DNA from: Bacteroidaceae bacterium
GTDB lineage: Bacteria; Bacteroidota; Bacteroidia; Bacteroidales; Bacteroidaceae
DNA length: 45,864 bases
Reading direction: 5' to 3'
NCBI GenBank assembly: GCA_017451695.1
Contig: JAFTNW010000015.1
Span: forward strand, 1 to 45,864
Shown: positions 16,901 to 24,921 of the stretch, one piece after another
Position numbering within the stretch: position 1 is the first letter of the stretch
Layout of the letters: the number at the start of each line of letters is the position of its first letter
Translations under genes and position numbers: made by a program
The notes under the pieces: model-generated
What the model was told of the DNA's origin: nothing
Databases searched by the model: none
What the model saw: only the letters and a program-made list of their open reading frames with translations

Positions 16901-19003
16901 TATTACATAGTATCGGCATCGAACCTTGCATACTGCCAAGGACTTGCCATCAAGAGCCGTGCAAACGAACCACTCACCTACGCAGCAAAGAAACTTGACC
17001 CCACAATGGTTTGGTGTTTCGAAAAAGACAGCAACGGCAAAGTGGCCATACGCAACTATGCAGGTGGCTACATGTCGAAGATTCAAGACAAGAACAACAG
17101 CGCGGCCGGCATGGTGGATAATGCTCAGCACAATTTCACCATCACACGCTGGACAGGCAGCTCTGTGGGAGACCGCGGATACACCATTAAATCAGATGCA
17201 AGCGGCAATCCCATACATGCACAGCAGGATAACACCGTTATCGTAACATGGGCTGCAGCCAACAACAACGCATCGCTCTGGGGCTTGCATGAGCTAACCC
17301 CTGCCGAGATTGAGTCGCAGATAACCATCACCGGCAGCACCGTGGAACAGGCCCTTGTAAATACCGGTATAGGCAACACCGATGTAGCCTTGCTGCGCGC
17401 ACGTTTCACAGCCGAAGGCCTTAACGGCAGCAAGAATGCCGAGGGCGTAAAGGGTAGCTTTAATTCACCTTATGTAAAAAGCGTAAAAATATATAGCGTA
17501 GCCGACCAATTTGAGTACAGGGCAGGCAAGGAGAACGCCACCTTGCTTGGCACAGCTACACCCGCTGAGGATGGCAGTTTCAACGTGCAATTCACCAGCC
17601 CCATTGCACTCACAACGGGCACAAGCAACTACTTGTGGGTTGTTGCCGACATCAGCGAAAACGCTGTGGAGGGCAGTATTATAGATGCCGAAATAACATC
17701 ATACATTGTGGGTGGCGAGGAGATTGCCGAAAAGAACGGCAACCCCGAGCACTCAACCACCATTTTCCTATCGGCAAGCACTGTAGAATATCTCAATACA
17801 CACGGCTCGCGCTACTACCGCATACCCGCACTTACAACAGCAGTAAATGGTTGGTTGGTAGCGGTAACAGACAAACGATTCGGCTCAAACGGCGACCTCC
17901 CCAACAACATCGACGTTGTGGCACGCGTGAGCAAGGATAATGGAAAAACATGGAGCGACCCTGTAACGATTGCGGGAACTGCGGAGCTTGGCGGCAACTA
18001 CGGCCATGGCGACCCCGCGATTGTAACCGATGTTGAAACAGGCGATATCTTTGTACTTGTATGTTCAAAAGAGGGATTCTTCTATGGCACTCCCACAAGC
18101 CCGCAGCTCATCAAGGTTATTGCCAGCCGCGACAATGGAGAGACATGGGAAGCACCCGTGGATATCACTAACCAACTTTATGGTGCAGGGTGCAGCGACA
18201 GCGAGCGCAGTACAATACACTCACTCTTCCCAAGTTCGGGTTCGTTCATGCAGACCAAAAACGGAACACTCATGTGCGTGGCACCCACACGCCCCACATC
18301 AAACACATCGCATGGTACATTCCAAGCTCGCATAATCAGTTCTACCGACCATGGAGCAACATGGACTTTGAGCAACAATTATGCAATGCTAGATGCCGAC
18401 GAGTCGAAGATTGTGGAGCTCGACAACGGTAACCTGCTTGTATCGTCGCGCCACGCCTGGAACCGCTACTACGCAGTATCAGACGATAACGGAGAGAGCT
18501 GGAGCAGCCGTTCTACATGGAGCGACCTCTACGAGCCCGGTTGCAACGGCGATATGATACGCCTTACATCTATGAGCGCAGGCAGCGACAAAAACCGCTT
18601 GTTGCACTCTATCCCCAACGCAAGTTCTCGCAAGAATGTAACGGTATTCCTAAGCACCGACGAGGGAGAGAGCTGGCCCACAAAGAAGAGCATTTGCCCC
18701 AAGGGCTCGGCATACTCATCGCTCACCGTACTGCCCGACGGAACTATCGGTTGCTACTATGAGGAAGATGGTTTGGAGGGTGGCTATCAGATGCGTTACA
18801 TACGTTTCTCACTCTCTTGGCTCACCGATGGTGCCGACAGCATCACTGCCGAGGATGTTACAACAGGCATAGACAACATACAGGAGAGCATCGTTCCGCA
18901 AATAAACGATAACAATATATACGACCTGCAAGGACGCAAGGTTAATAACCCGCTCAAAGGTTGCATATACATACAGAACGGACATAAATTTATCATAAGA
19001 TAA
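13925..19003 (+). CDS. Secreted SGNH esterase - degenerate SGNH - sialidase fusion (1692 aa)
   Basis: Signal peptide 1-20. SGNH domain 1 (about 35-215) keeps all blocks: G46-N-S48, LGTND (N100), and D188-G-L-H191, so a working esterase, probably removing O-acetyl groups from sialic acid. SGNH-like domain 2 (about 235-425) has the same frame but lost its catalytic residues: G252-D-E254 where Ser is expected, GVGEVNG for GxND, and N403-G-N-Y406 for DGxH. Helical FIVAR-like segments lie near 430-515 and 900-975, with beta-rich, trefoil-like modules between and after them (about 518-660, 983-1125). The BNR-associated N-terminal domain (about 1132-1285, NTGIGNTDVALLRA) precedes a sialidase propeller with YRIP near 1298 and Asp-boxes near 1336, 1401, 1473, 1519 and 1577. 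A shared C-terminal tail (IYDLQGRKV) ends the protein. Esterase and sialidase on one chain would unmask and release acetylated sialic acid. Confidence 0.92.
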   Translation: MKKIFTLLTCSLLMAMTAFADGPFRNHRYDAFKVLPVNSEQIVFIGNSITNMHEWWEAFGSNHNIINRGVSGAISDEALANIEAIAAGKPKKVFVMLGTNDLGTAGINTTEHVVSRIGLLIDRFKKCSPATEVYIQSILPSKNGIRTLEIEQATNSALQALCAEKGVTYIDLWDDLYSVCQNNTHTLDGLHLKASGYAVWCKKIASYVGSDCIYPDDCATAQNAGGQGGSYGMRNTVFSMLPVNEGDILMIGDEMIHGGEWHELLKSNKVKSRGTAWGYPGPSIDQTLAEIPLILNSRSGSCKPAHIFLYTGVGEVNGSTELATLTAKYQSVVNKITELAPDAKLHIMSLQPINTAATNTGRVVPFNESIKAIADAADSDNIEYLDIYTDFATNNVANTAYFNGNYLYGKGYVKVAQKVAAAINDAAITALTDAEADAAYTTFTQRTALGNAIVDAALLPEGDGTGEYSATALATVKSKIDAAYTLLASNSSSADAMTTAANEISTATAAIKANINMPQLSTADNEVWYQLYTPNRGSRYLTSQGVGSNTIGKEANNYARSMWKFTERADGKWNIINRQDNSYLNPAAAFDTAISTSETEPAAGWQLSYANTTGLYIISSGTVQLNQTQEALGWKIYNWSSGNSGQDRGDAGCQYKIDIVTGEPDVETIVPNQLETTSEIVNGWYKIVAIEGSTGDMNNAITAGKNYISNATAEYKQNASNYYPLKYAAYNESNPVVSYIHITKSGNSFYLTSLNGHKVNENFTASRTEPGTKTAISGSNGVFTVGKSSAYNSGGAEQPYVGKYSNSTTKYNIFKLSDEEKSRYTVYSVTISGAENASEIGNDVKVTCNNAAVKGLASVYNGGYYFVPTGTTISASDFTATEVEGKTAYFEIGNGTIALTYMTGTYAEVSAKIDEVKAVLENTTAGTDPACFTTEARATLQTAIDAAEAFNATSNKNSEEIAAAVNALTTAVNTYYATRNDVKYSTEGNETWYYIVSASNLAYCQGLAIKSRANEPLTYAAKKLDPTMVWCFEKDSNGKVAIRNYAGGYMSKIQDKNNSAAGMVDNAQHNFTITRWTGSSVGDRGYTIKSDASGNPIHAQQDNTVIVTWAAANNNASLWGLHELTPAEIESQITITGSTVEQALVNTGIGNTDVALLRARFTAEGLNGSKNAEGVKGSFNSPYVKSVKIYSVADQFEYRAGKENATLLGTATPAEDGSFNVQFTSPIALTTGTSNYLWVVADISENAVEGSIIDAEITSYIVGGEEIAEKNGNPEHSTTIFLSASTVEYLNTHGSRYYRIPALTTAVNGWLVAVTDKRFGSNGDLPNNIDVVARVSKDNGKTWSDPVTIAGTAELGGNYGHGDPAIVTDVETGDIFVLVCSKEGFFYGTPTSPQLIKVIASRDNGETWEAPVDITNQLYGAGCSDSERSTIHSLFPSSGSFMQTKNGTLMCVAPTRPTSNTSHGTFQARIISSTDHGATWTLSNNYAMLDADESKIVELDNGNLLVSSRHAWNRYYAVSDDNGESWSSRSTWSDLYEPGCNGDMIRLTSMSAGSDKNRLLHSIPNASSRKNVTVFLSTDEGESWPTKKSICPKGSAYSSLTVLPDGTIGCYYEEDGLEGGYQMRYIRFSLSWLTDGADSITAEDVTTGIDNIQESIVPQINDNNIYDLQGRKVNNPLKGCIYIQNGHKFIIR

Positions 19004-19021
19004 GAAGTTCATCAACAAATT

Positions 19022-19063
19022 AAGTGCCGAGGATTGCAAAAACACATCCCCGGCACTTTTTTT
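19022..19063 (+). terminator. Rho-independent terminator after the esterase-sialidase gene
   Basis: Stem AAGTGCCG-A-GGAT / ATCC-C-CGGCACTT with one A-C mismatch, loop TGCAAAAACAC, followed by a T tract ending at 19063. It precedes the next gene's own promoter, so the two sialidase/esterase genes are separate units. Confidence 0.85.
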
Positions 19064-19079
19064 CTTTATGCAATAATAT

Positions 19080-19087
19080 TATCTTCG
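19080..19087 (+). promoter_or_regulatory. -7 element for the sialate O-acetylesterase gene
   Basis: TATCTTCG followed by CA, 21 nt before ATG 19109. Together with the terminator just upstream it shows that the in-frame ATG at 19034 is not the start. Confidence 0.55.
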
Positions 19088-19108
19088 CAAAAACAATACA
19101 ACAAAACA

Positions 19109-21190
19109 ATGAAACGTACACTGCTACTTACGCTGCTGCTTGTAACCATGTTTGCAGGCAGCGCACAAGAGAAGATAAAGGTTGCCTGCATTGGAAACAG
19201 CGTAACATACGGCTATGGGCACAGCAACCCCGCAGAGACGTCGTACCCCACACAGCTGGGCAGACTGCTGGGCGAGAGATACTTGGTGGGCAACTTCGGT
19301 AAATCGGGTGCCACACTGCTCAACAAGGGACATCGCCCCTACACCAAACAGCCCGAGTACAAGGCAGCGCTCGATTTTGCCCCCGACCTTGCGATAATAC
19401 ACCTGGGGCTAAACGACACCGACCCGCGCAATTGGCCCAACTACCGCGACGAGTTTATCCCCGACTATTTGACACTCATCGACACCCTGCGCAGCATAAA
19501 TCCCGATGTAAAAATATGGGTATGCCGCATGACACCCATATTCCATTGGCACAAACGATTCAAAAGCGGTACACGCGATTGGTATGCACAGATACAGGAG
19601 GCCATAGAGGATGTTGCCGACCTTGCCGATGTACCCCTTATCGACCTGCAAGAACAGCTGTACCACCGCCCCGACCTCATGCCCGATGCCCTGCACCCCG
19701 ACGAGCATGGTGCCTCATTCATTGCCAAAAGGGTTTATTCGGCAATAACAGGAGATTTCGGAGGGCTGGGGTTGCCCGCAATATACAGCGACAACATGGT
19801 TATTCAACGCGGCGCACCCTTTGTACTTAAAGGAACTGCCGATGCGGGGAAGAAAGTTACCGCACGCATAGGCCGACAAAAAATAAGAACTACCGTGCCC
19901 GACAATGGCAAATGGGAGATACGATTCAAACCCATGAGCGCCGATGGCAAGACACACACCCTTACCGTGGAGTGCGAGAAGGAGAAGATTGAGCTTAAAA
20001 ACATAGTTGTGGGCGAGGTATGGCTCTGCTCGGGGCAATCGAACATGGCGTTCATGATAAAAGAGAGTTCGCATGCCGAGGCAAGCCTCAAAGAGTGCGA
20101 TAACAAGAATGTGCGTCTCTACAACATGAAACCACGTGTAATAACCGACAATGTGGAATGGCCGGTTGAGGAACTTGAACAGCTGAACGAGCACAACTAT
20201 TACCTGCCCACCAAATGGCAAGAAAGCAGCAAAGAGAGTGTTAAAGAATTCTCGGCTGTGGCATACCACTTCGGCGCCATGCTTGCCGATTCGTTGGGAG
20301 TGCCCGTGGGACTTATATGCAACGCCATTGGCGGCGCACCTGCCGAGGCATTCATAGCCCGCAACTCCCTTGAATGGCATCCCCAACTGTTGGATATTCT
20401 CTACAATTGGAGAAATAACGACATGATACAGGATTGGTGTCGCGGGCGGGCATCGCAAAACATCAAAAAGAGTGGCAACCACCTGCAACGCCACCCCTAC
20501 GAACCGGCCTATCTATACGAAACAGGAATCGCACCCATAGCATCGTACCCCATAAAGGGAGCTATCTGGTATCAGGGAGAATCCAACGCGCACAATGTGG
20601 AACTGCACGAGGCAATATTCCCCACCCTCGTCGATTGCTGGCGCAAAACATGGGGAAACGATAGCATGCCGTTCTACTTTGTGCAGCTATCGAGCATAGA
20701 ACGCCCCACATGGCCGCACTTCCGCGACTCGCAACGCCGCCTGGCAGGCAGTATAGCCTTTTGTGATTTTGCAGTGTCGAGCGACAAGGGCGACCGTTAC
20801 GATGTTCATCCCAAGAACAAACAGCCTGTGGGCGAACGCTTGGCAAGGCAGGCCCTGAATAACACATACGGCATGAAACATATTACCCCCTCCGGCCCCG
20901 CAATTGAGAAGGCCGAGAGAAAAGGTAACAGCATAATACTCACCTTCTCCAATGCCTGTGGGCTTGCAAGCAGCGATGGCAAGCCACTGCGCACATTCGA
21001 GATTGCCGGCGACAAAGGAGCATTTGTCCCTGCCGAGAAGGTGGAGATAATGGGCAACAAAATACGCATAAGGAACTGCGATATTGCCGTACCTTACCGC
21101 GCCCGTTACGGATGGCAACCATTCACAACTGCCAACCTTGTAAACAGCGAGGGGTTGCCCGCAAGCACATTCGAGATATGCGTGGAATAA
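19109..21190 (+). CDS. Two-domain sialate O-acetylesterase (SGNH + SIAE/SASA domain)
   Basis: 693 aa from ATG 19109, giving a clean signal peptide ending AGSAQ. The longer in-frame start at 19034 lies inside the preceding terminator and upstream of the promoter. Domain 1 (about 22-210) is an intact SGNH hydrolase: G29-N-S31, N102-D103, D193-A-L-H196. Domain 2 (about 225-690) is the sialic-acid-specific acetylesterase fold: S311 in SGQSNM, WYQGESN near 487, and a DVHPKN catalytic Asp-His near 565. Both halves keep their catalytic residues, unlike the second SGNH domain of the upstream protein. The expected role is removal of O-acetyl groups from sialic acid so that sialidases can act. It is followed by a strong terminator. 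Confidence 0.92.
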   Translation: MKRTLLLTLLLVTMFAGSAQEKIKVACIGNSVTYGYGHSNPAETSYPTQLGRLLGERYLVGNFGKSGATLLNKGHRPYTKQPEYKAALDFAPDLAIIHLGLNDTDPRNWPNYRDEFIPDYLTLIDTLRSINPDVKIWVCRMTPIFHWHKRFKSGTRDWYAQIQEAIEDVADLADVPLIDLQEQLYHRPDLMPDALHPDEHGASFIAKRVYSAITGDFGGLGLPAIYSDNMVIQRGAPFVLKGTADAGKKVTARIGRQKIRTTVPDNGKWEIRFKPMSADGKTHTLTVECEKEKIELKNIVVGEVWLCSGQSNMAFMIKESSHAEASLKECDNKNVRLYNMKPRVITDNVEWPVEELEQLNEHNYYLPTKWQESSKESVKEFSAVAYHFGAMLADSLGVPVGLICNAIGGAPAEAFIARNSLEWHPQLLDILYNWRNNDMIQDWCRGRASQNIKKSGNHLQRHPYEPAYLYETGIAPIASYPIKGAIWYQGESNAHNVELHEAIFPTLVDCWRKTWGNDSMPFYFVQLSSIERPTWPHFRDSQRRLAGSIAFCDFAVSSDKGDRYDVHPKNKQPVGERLARQALNNTYGMKHITPSGPAIEKAERKGNSIILTFSNACGLASSDGKPLRTFEIAGDKGAFVPAEKVEIMGNKIRIRNCDIAVPYRARYGWQPFTTANLVNSEGLPASTFEICVE

Positions 21191-21204
21191 AAGATATTAT
21201 TACA

Positions 21205-21255
21205 TACATAAAAACAGAGACTGCGATTTTAATTCGCAGTCTCTGTTTTTATGTA
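21205..21255. terminator. Bidirectional terminator between the SIAE gene and kbl
   Basis: Perfect 22-bp stem (21205-21226 and 21234-21255) with loop TTTTAAT; A5 and T5 runs sit in the arms. Serves the rightward esterase gene and leftward kbl. Confidence 0.88.
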
Positions 21256-21267
21256 TAAAGCGGTAAT

Positions 21268-22458
21268 TTACTTTATCACACCAAGTTCCTTACCCACCTT
21301 GATGAAGGCAGCAATAGCTTTGTCCAAGTGCTCGGGCTCGTGAGCCGCCGACAGCTGAACACGAATACGCGCCTGGCCCTTGGGAACCACGGGATAATAG
21401 AAACCGGTAACGAAGATACCCTCCTCGGCCATCTTTTGTGCGAACACCTGCGACAGAGGGGCATCGTAGAGCATCACAGCGCAGATTGCAGATTGTGTAG
21501 GCTTGATATCAAAGCCCGCAGCAAGCATCTTGTCGCGGAAGTAATTCACATTGTTCTGCAATTTAGTGTGTAGCGCATCGCTCTCGGCAAGCATCTTGAA
21601 CATCTCAATAGATGCACCAACTACCGAGGGAGGCAATGAATTAGAGAATAGATAGGGACGCGAACGCTGACGCAACATATCTATAATCTCCTTGCGGCCT
21701 GTGGTGAAACCACCTACAGCTCCACCAAATGCTTTACCCAAGGTGCCTGTAAAGATATCGATGCGGCCATAGCAATCGAACTGCTCGGCAACACCATGGC
21801 CTGTTGCACCCACAACACCCGCAGAGTGGCTCTCGTCAACCATTACAAGGGCATCGTATTTTTCGGCAAGGTCGCAAATCTTGTCCATGGGAGCTACATT
21901 GCCGTCCATTGAGAATACACCATCGGTAACAATTATGCGGTAACGCTGTGCCTGTGCCTCCTGCAAGCAACGCTCAAGGTCGGCCATGTCGGCATTTGCA
22001 TAACGATAACGCTGCGCCTTGCACAAACGCACGCCGTCGATGATTGAGGCATGGTTCAAAGAGTCGGAGATAATGGCATCCTCGGCAGTGAAGAGAGGCT
22101 CGAAAAGACCACCGTTTGCATCGAAACATGCTGCATAAAGGATTGTATCCTCTGTTTTGAAGTAATCCGATACCGCCTTTTCAAGTTCTGTGTGATAATC
22201 CTGTGTACCGCAGATGAAACGCACCGACGACATTCCGAAGCCACGCTCCTCCATTGCCTGCTCGGCAGCCTTTATAAGGCGGGGATTGTTTGAAAGACCC
22301 AGGTAATTGTTGGCACAGAAGTTCAATGCTTTTGAACCATCTTCGAGAGTAATCTCGGCAAACTGCTGAGAAGCAATATTGCGCTCTCTCTTATACAAGC
22401 CGGCAGCATCTATTGCAGCCAACTCGTCTTTAAGGTGTTGTTGAAATTTACCGTACAT
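21268..22458 (-). CDS. kbl: Glycine C-acetyltransferase (2-amino-3-ketobutyrate CoA ligase)
   Basis: 396-aa PLP enzyme of the alpha-oxoamine synthase family that converts 2-amino-3-ketobutyrate and CoA to glycine and acetyl-CoA. Visible landmarks: NFCANNYLGLSNN, GFGMSSVRFICGTQ, the PLP-stacking region NHASIIDGVRL, DESHSAGV, and the PLP lysine K242 in TGTLGKAFGGA. The FICGTQ and N-terminal features fit Kbl rather than BioF or SPT. Full family length. It is divergent from tdh (22803), which makes its substrate from threonine, so the pair forms the two-step threonine-to-glycine route. It has its own promoter and shares a terminator with the upstream island. Confidence 0.95.
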   Translation of the reverse strand: MYGKFQQHLKDELAAIDAAGLYKRERNIASQQFAEITLEDGSKALNFCANNYLGLSNNPRLIKAAEQAMEERGFGMSSVRFICGTQDYHTELEKAVSDYFKTEDTILYAACFDANGGLFEPLFTAEDAIISDSLNHASIIDGVRLCKAQRYRYANADMADLERCLQEAQAQRYRIIVTDGVFSMDGNVAPMDKICDLAEKYDALVMVDESHSAGVVGATGHGVAEQFDCYGRIDIFTGTLGKAFGGAVGGFTTGRKEIIDMLRQRSRPYLFSNSLPPSVVGASIEMFKMLAESDALHTKLQNNVNYFRDKMLAAGFDIKPTQSAICAVMLYDAPLSQVFAQKMAEEGIFVTGFYYPVVPKGQARIRVQLSAAHEPEHLDKAIAAFIKVGKELGVIK

Positions 22459-22505
22459 TTTATATCTTGCTTTAGAAATTTATAAATACTTTTTTTTCAA
22501 GCACA

Positions 22506-22538
22506 CAAATGTACCTCTTTTATTAGAAATTTCACAAA
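22506..22538 (-). promoter_or_regulatory. Promoter of kbl
   Basis: Minus-strand TTTG (22535-22538), 21-nt spacer, TACATTTG (22506-22513). Predicted leader of about 40 nt to the ATG at 22458. Confidence 0.6.
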
Positions 22539-22745
22539 TTTCACAAACAAATATTTGTACTGCGATGAATATAATTAAAAGCATTCTGACAGAAAAAGAG
22601 AGTGTAGACGATAACAGAAAGCTAGTTTTACATAAAGCACGTATAAAATTCCAGAACTGCTACAAATATGTAAAAATAATATAAATTATAACATCTTTTC
22701 TCCTAAAAAAGCCAGCAAAGAGGGGTGTATAATAAAATTTAGCTG
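22539..22745. other. Non-coding part of the kbl-tdh divergent gap
   Basis: The 344-nt gap between kbl and tdh holds the kbl promoter at its left end and the tdh -7 element at its right end. Between them I see a 12-nt palindrome (ACAAATATTTGT, 22547-22558) and an AT-rich stretch with a 39-codon open frame (22565-22684) that has no ribosome binding site or recognisable sequence. I see no RNA gene or riboswitch. Confidence 0.5.
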
Positions 22746-22753
22746 TATATTCG
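22746..22753 (+). promoter_or_regulatory. -7 element of tdh
   Basis: TATATTCG followed by CG, 50 nt before the tdh ATG. Matches the TATNTTCG form used repeatedly in this window. Confidence 0.45.
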
Positions 22754-22802
22754 CGATATAAAAATCTATGGATATATAAAATCAAAAACATATTATAGCA
22801 TT

Positions 22803-23759
22803 ATGAAAAACGTTCTTGTTATCGGTTCCACAGGACAGATAGGTTCCGAACTTACAATGACACTGCGTAAGCAGATTCCCAACGGTAATATTGTTGCCGG
22901 CTATATTCCCGGTGCAGAGCCCAAAGGTGAACTCATGGAGAGCGGCCCAGCCGCTATTGCCAACGTGTGCGATGCCAAGCAACTTGCCGAGGTTGTTGAG
23001 AAATATGAGATTGATACCATTTACAACCTTGCAGCCTTGCTGTCGGCTGTTGCCGAGTCCAAGCCCCTGCTTGCATGGGATATTCAGATGAACGGCCTCA
23101 TAAATATTCTGGAGATTGCCCGCGAAAAGAAATGCGCGGTATTTACACCAAGCTCCATCGGTTCGTTCGGCCCCAACACCCCGCGCGACAACACCCCGCA
23201 GGATACCATACAACGCCCCAAAACCATGTATGGCGTAACCAAGGTGGCAACCGAGCTTTTGAGCGACTATTACTTTAATAAATATGGTGTTGATACACGT
23301 GCAGTGCGTTTCCCCGGTCTTATATCAAACGTAACACTCCCCGGCGGCGGTACCACCGACTATGCCGTGGAGATATACTATGCAGCTGTTAAGGGCGAGG
23401 ATTTTGCCTGCCCCATTCAGGCCGGCACATTCATGGATATGATGTATATGCCCGATGCCTTGAAGGCCGCAATCGACATTATGAATGCCGACCCCTCGCG
23501 TCTCATTCACCGCAATGCATTCAATGTGGCATCAATGAGTTTCGACCCTGAAATCATCAAAGCCGCCATTCAGAAATATATCCCCGACTTCAAGATGCAC
23601 TACGAGTTCGACCCCGTGCGCCAGGCTATTGCCGATTCTTGGCCCAACAAGATGGACGACTCATGCGCTCGCAACGAGTGGGATTGGAAACCCAGCTACG
23701 ACCTCGATTCCATGACCGTGGATATGATTCAGACACTACGCAAGCGTTTCGGGAAATAA
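22803..23759 (+). CDS. tdh: NAD-dependent L-threonine 3-dehydrogenase (epimerase/SDR type)
   Basis: 318 aa, extended short-chain dehydrogenase fold. Rossmann motif G8-S-T-G-Q-I-G near the N-terminus, TPSSIGSFGPNTPR, catalytic YGVTK (Tyr-x3-Lys), then a substrate domain with GGGTTDYAVEIYY and TFMDMMYMPDA. This is the epimerase-like TDH class found in Bacteroidota and trypanosomes, not the zinc alcohol-dehydrogenase class of E. coli. It oxidises L-threonine to 2-amino-3-ketobutyrate, the substrate of the divergent kbl product. Full length; single-gene unit with its own promoter, convergent with nadA across a shared terminator. Confidence 0.95.
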   Translation: MKNVLVIGSTGQIGSELTMTLRKQIPNGNIVAGYIPGAEPKGELMESGPAAIANVCDAKQLAEVVEKYEIDTIYNLAALLSAVAESKPLLAWDIQMNGLINILEIAREKKCAVFTPSSIGSFGPNTPRDNTPQDTIQRPKTMYGVTKVATELLSDYYFNKYGVDTRAVRFPGLISNVTLPGGGTTDYAVEIYYAAVKGEDFACPIQAGTFMDMMYMPDALKAAIDIMNADPSRLIHRNAFNVASMSFDPEIIKAAIQKYIPDFKMHYEFDPVRQAIADSWPNKMDDSCARNEWDWKPSYDLDSMTVDMIQTLRKRFGK

Positions 23760-23777
23760 CAATTTCCGATACATATA

Positions 23778-23818
23778 AAAAATATTGGGCAACGCAGTGT
23801 GCATTGCCCAATATTTTT
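23778..23818. terminator. Bidirectional terminator between tdh and nadA
   Basis: Perfect 15-bp stem (23778-23792 and 23804-23818) with A5 and T5 ends and an 11-nt loop; lies between the convergent stops at 23759 and 23836. Confidence 0.85.
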
Positions 23819-23835
23819 ATAGTCTTTATTGTCTG

Positions 23836-24825
23836 CTATTTCAAATTCTTTGACAATTCAAGCATGCGCACTATGGGGCGCAGAGCATCCTCGCGCACAG
23901 CCTCATCGAGCTCCACAAAGGGCCACTCATATTTAAGACAGTTATACAGCTTGGGAAGGGTGTTCAAGCGCATGAAATTACACTCGTTGCAAGCGCATGG
24001 ACCTGTGGTGGGAGGCACGGGAATAAAACTCTTTTGTGGGCAGCACTTTACCATTTCGTGCAGGATACCGCTCTCGGTGGCCACTATAAACTCCTGCGCA
24101 TCGCTCTCCTGCGCATATTTAAGGATGTTTGCCGTGGAGCCTATGTAGTCGGCAAGAGCAAGCACACCGCTTTTACACTCGGGGTGAGCAAGCACTTTTG
24201 CATCGGGGTGCGTGCTTTTCAGTTCCACAATCTTTTCAATGGAGAATTGTTCGTGAACATGGCAACCACCATTCCATAGCATCATGTTGCGACCTGTTAC
24301 GGCATTAAGATAGCCTCCAAGATTCTTGTCGGGCGCAAAGAGAATCTTCTCGTCCTTATCAAATGAATCGACCACCGCGCGAGCGTTTGATGATGTTACC
24401 ACGATGTCGGTATGCGCTTTCACTGCTGCCGATGTATTTACATAAGCAACCACTTTGTAATCGGGGTGTTCGCGTTTGAAAGCGGCCAACTCCTCGGCGG
24501 GGCAACTGTCGGCAAGCGAGCAACCTGCGTTGAGGTCGGGCAAGAGCACCAATTTGTCGGGACAGAGTATTTTATTTGTTTCGGCCATAAAATGAACGCC
24601 GCACATCACTATTATATCGGCCGATGTCTTTTCGGCCTGCTGTGCCAGCGCAAGACTGTCGCCCACGAAGTCGGCAACATCCTGTATCTCGCCTTCGGTA
24701 TAATAGTGTGCAAGAATTACAGCATTCTTCTCCTTGCATAACTTACGTATTTCGTCTTTGAGGTTTATACCCTCGGGAAGAGGCTCGTTTACATAGCCCT
24801 TTTCTTTCCACTCTTGTTTAATCAT
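23836..24825 (-). CDS. nadA: Quinolinate synthase A
   Basis: 329 aa from the ATG at 24825. An in-frame ATG at 24900 exists, but the likely promoter element lies at 24870-24877, downstream of it, and the extra 25 residues look like translated leader. The enzyme condenses iminoaspartate with dihydroxyacetone phosphate to quinolinate in NAD synthesis. The three [4Fe-4S] cysteines are C75 (IVMCGVHFMAE), C188 (NGGCHVHE) and C282 in the CACNECNFM segment. HYYTEGEIQDVADFVGDSLAL and TSSNA are also typical. nadB and nadC are not in the window. Single-gene unit. Confidence 0.95.
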   Translation of the reverse strand: MIKQEWKEKGYVNEPLPEGINLKDEIRKLCKEKNAVILAHYYTEGEIQDVADFVGDSLALAQQAEKTSADIIVMCGVHFMAETNKILCPDKLVLLPDLNAGCSLADSCPAEELAAFKREHPDYKVVAYVNTSAAVKAHTDIVVTSSNARAVVDSFDKDEKILFAPDKNLGGYLNAVTGRNMMLWNGGCHVHEQFSIEKIVELKSTHPDAKVLAHPECKSGVLALADYIGSTANILKYAQESDAQEFIVATESGILHEMVKCCPQKSFIPVPPTTGPCACNECNFMRLNTLPKLYNCLKYEWPFVELDEAVREDALRPIVRMLELSKNLK

Positions 24826-24869
24826 ATTGCAAATATTTTTATTGCCTGTCTTCGTATTACAACGCAATA

Positions 24870-24877
24870 CAAAGGTA
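24870..24877 (-). promoter_or_regulatory. -7 element for nadA
   Basis: TACCTTTG on the minus strand, 45 nt before ATG 24825; same sequence as the -7 of the tRNA-Lys promoter. It decides against the upstream ATG 24900. Confidence 0.5.
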
Positions 24878-24921
24878 ATAAATTCATCTATAAAAAACAT
24901 TAAACAACTCTTAAACTTTCA

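Noticed and set aside
22565..22684. 39-codon plus-strand frame in the kbl-tdh gap
   Set aside because: No ribosome binding site, promoter or familiar pattern; low-complexity AT-rich translation.
24826..24900. N-terminal extension of NadA
   Set aside because: The extension contains the predicted -7 element and does not resemble NadA.
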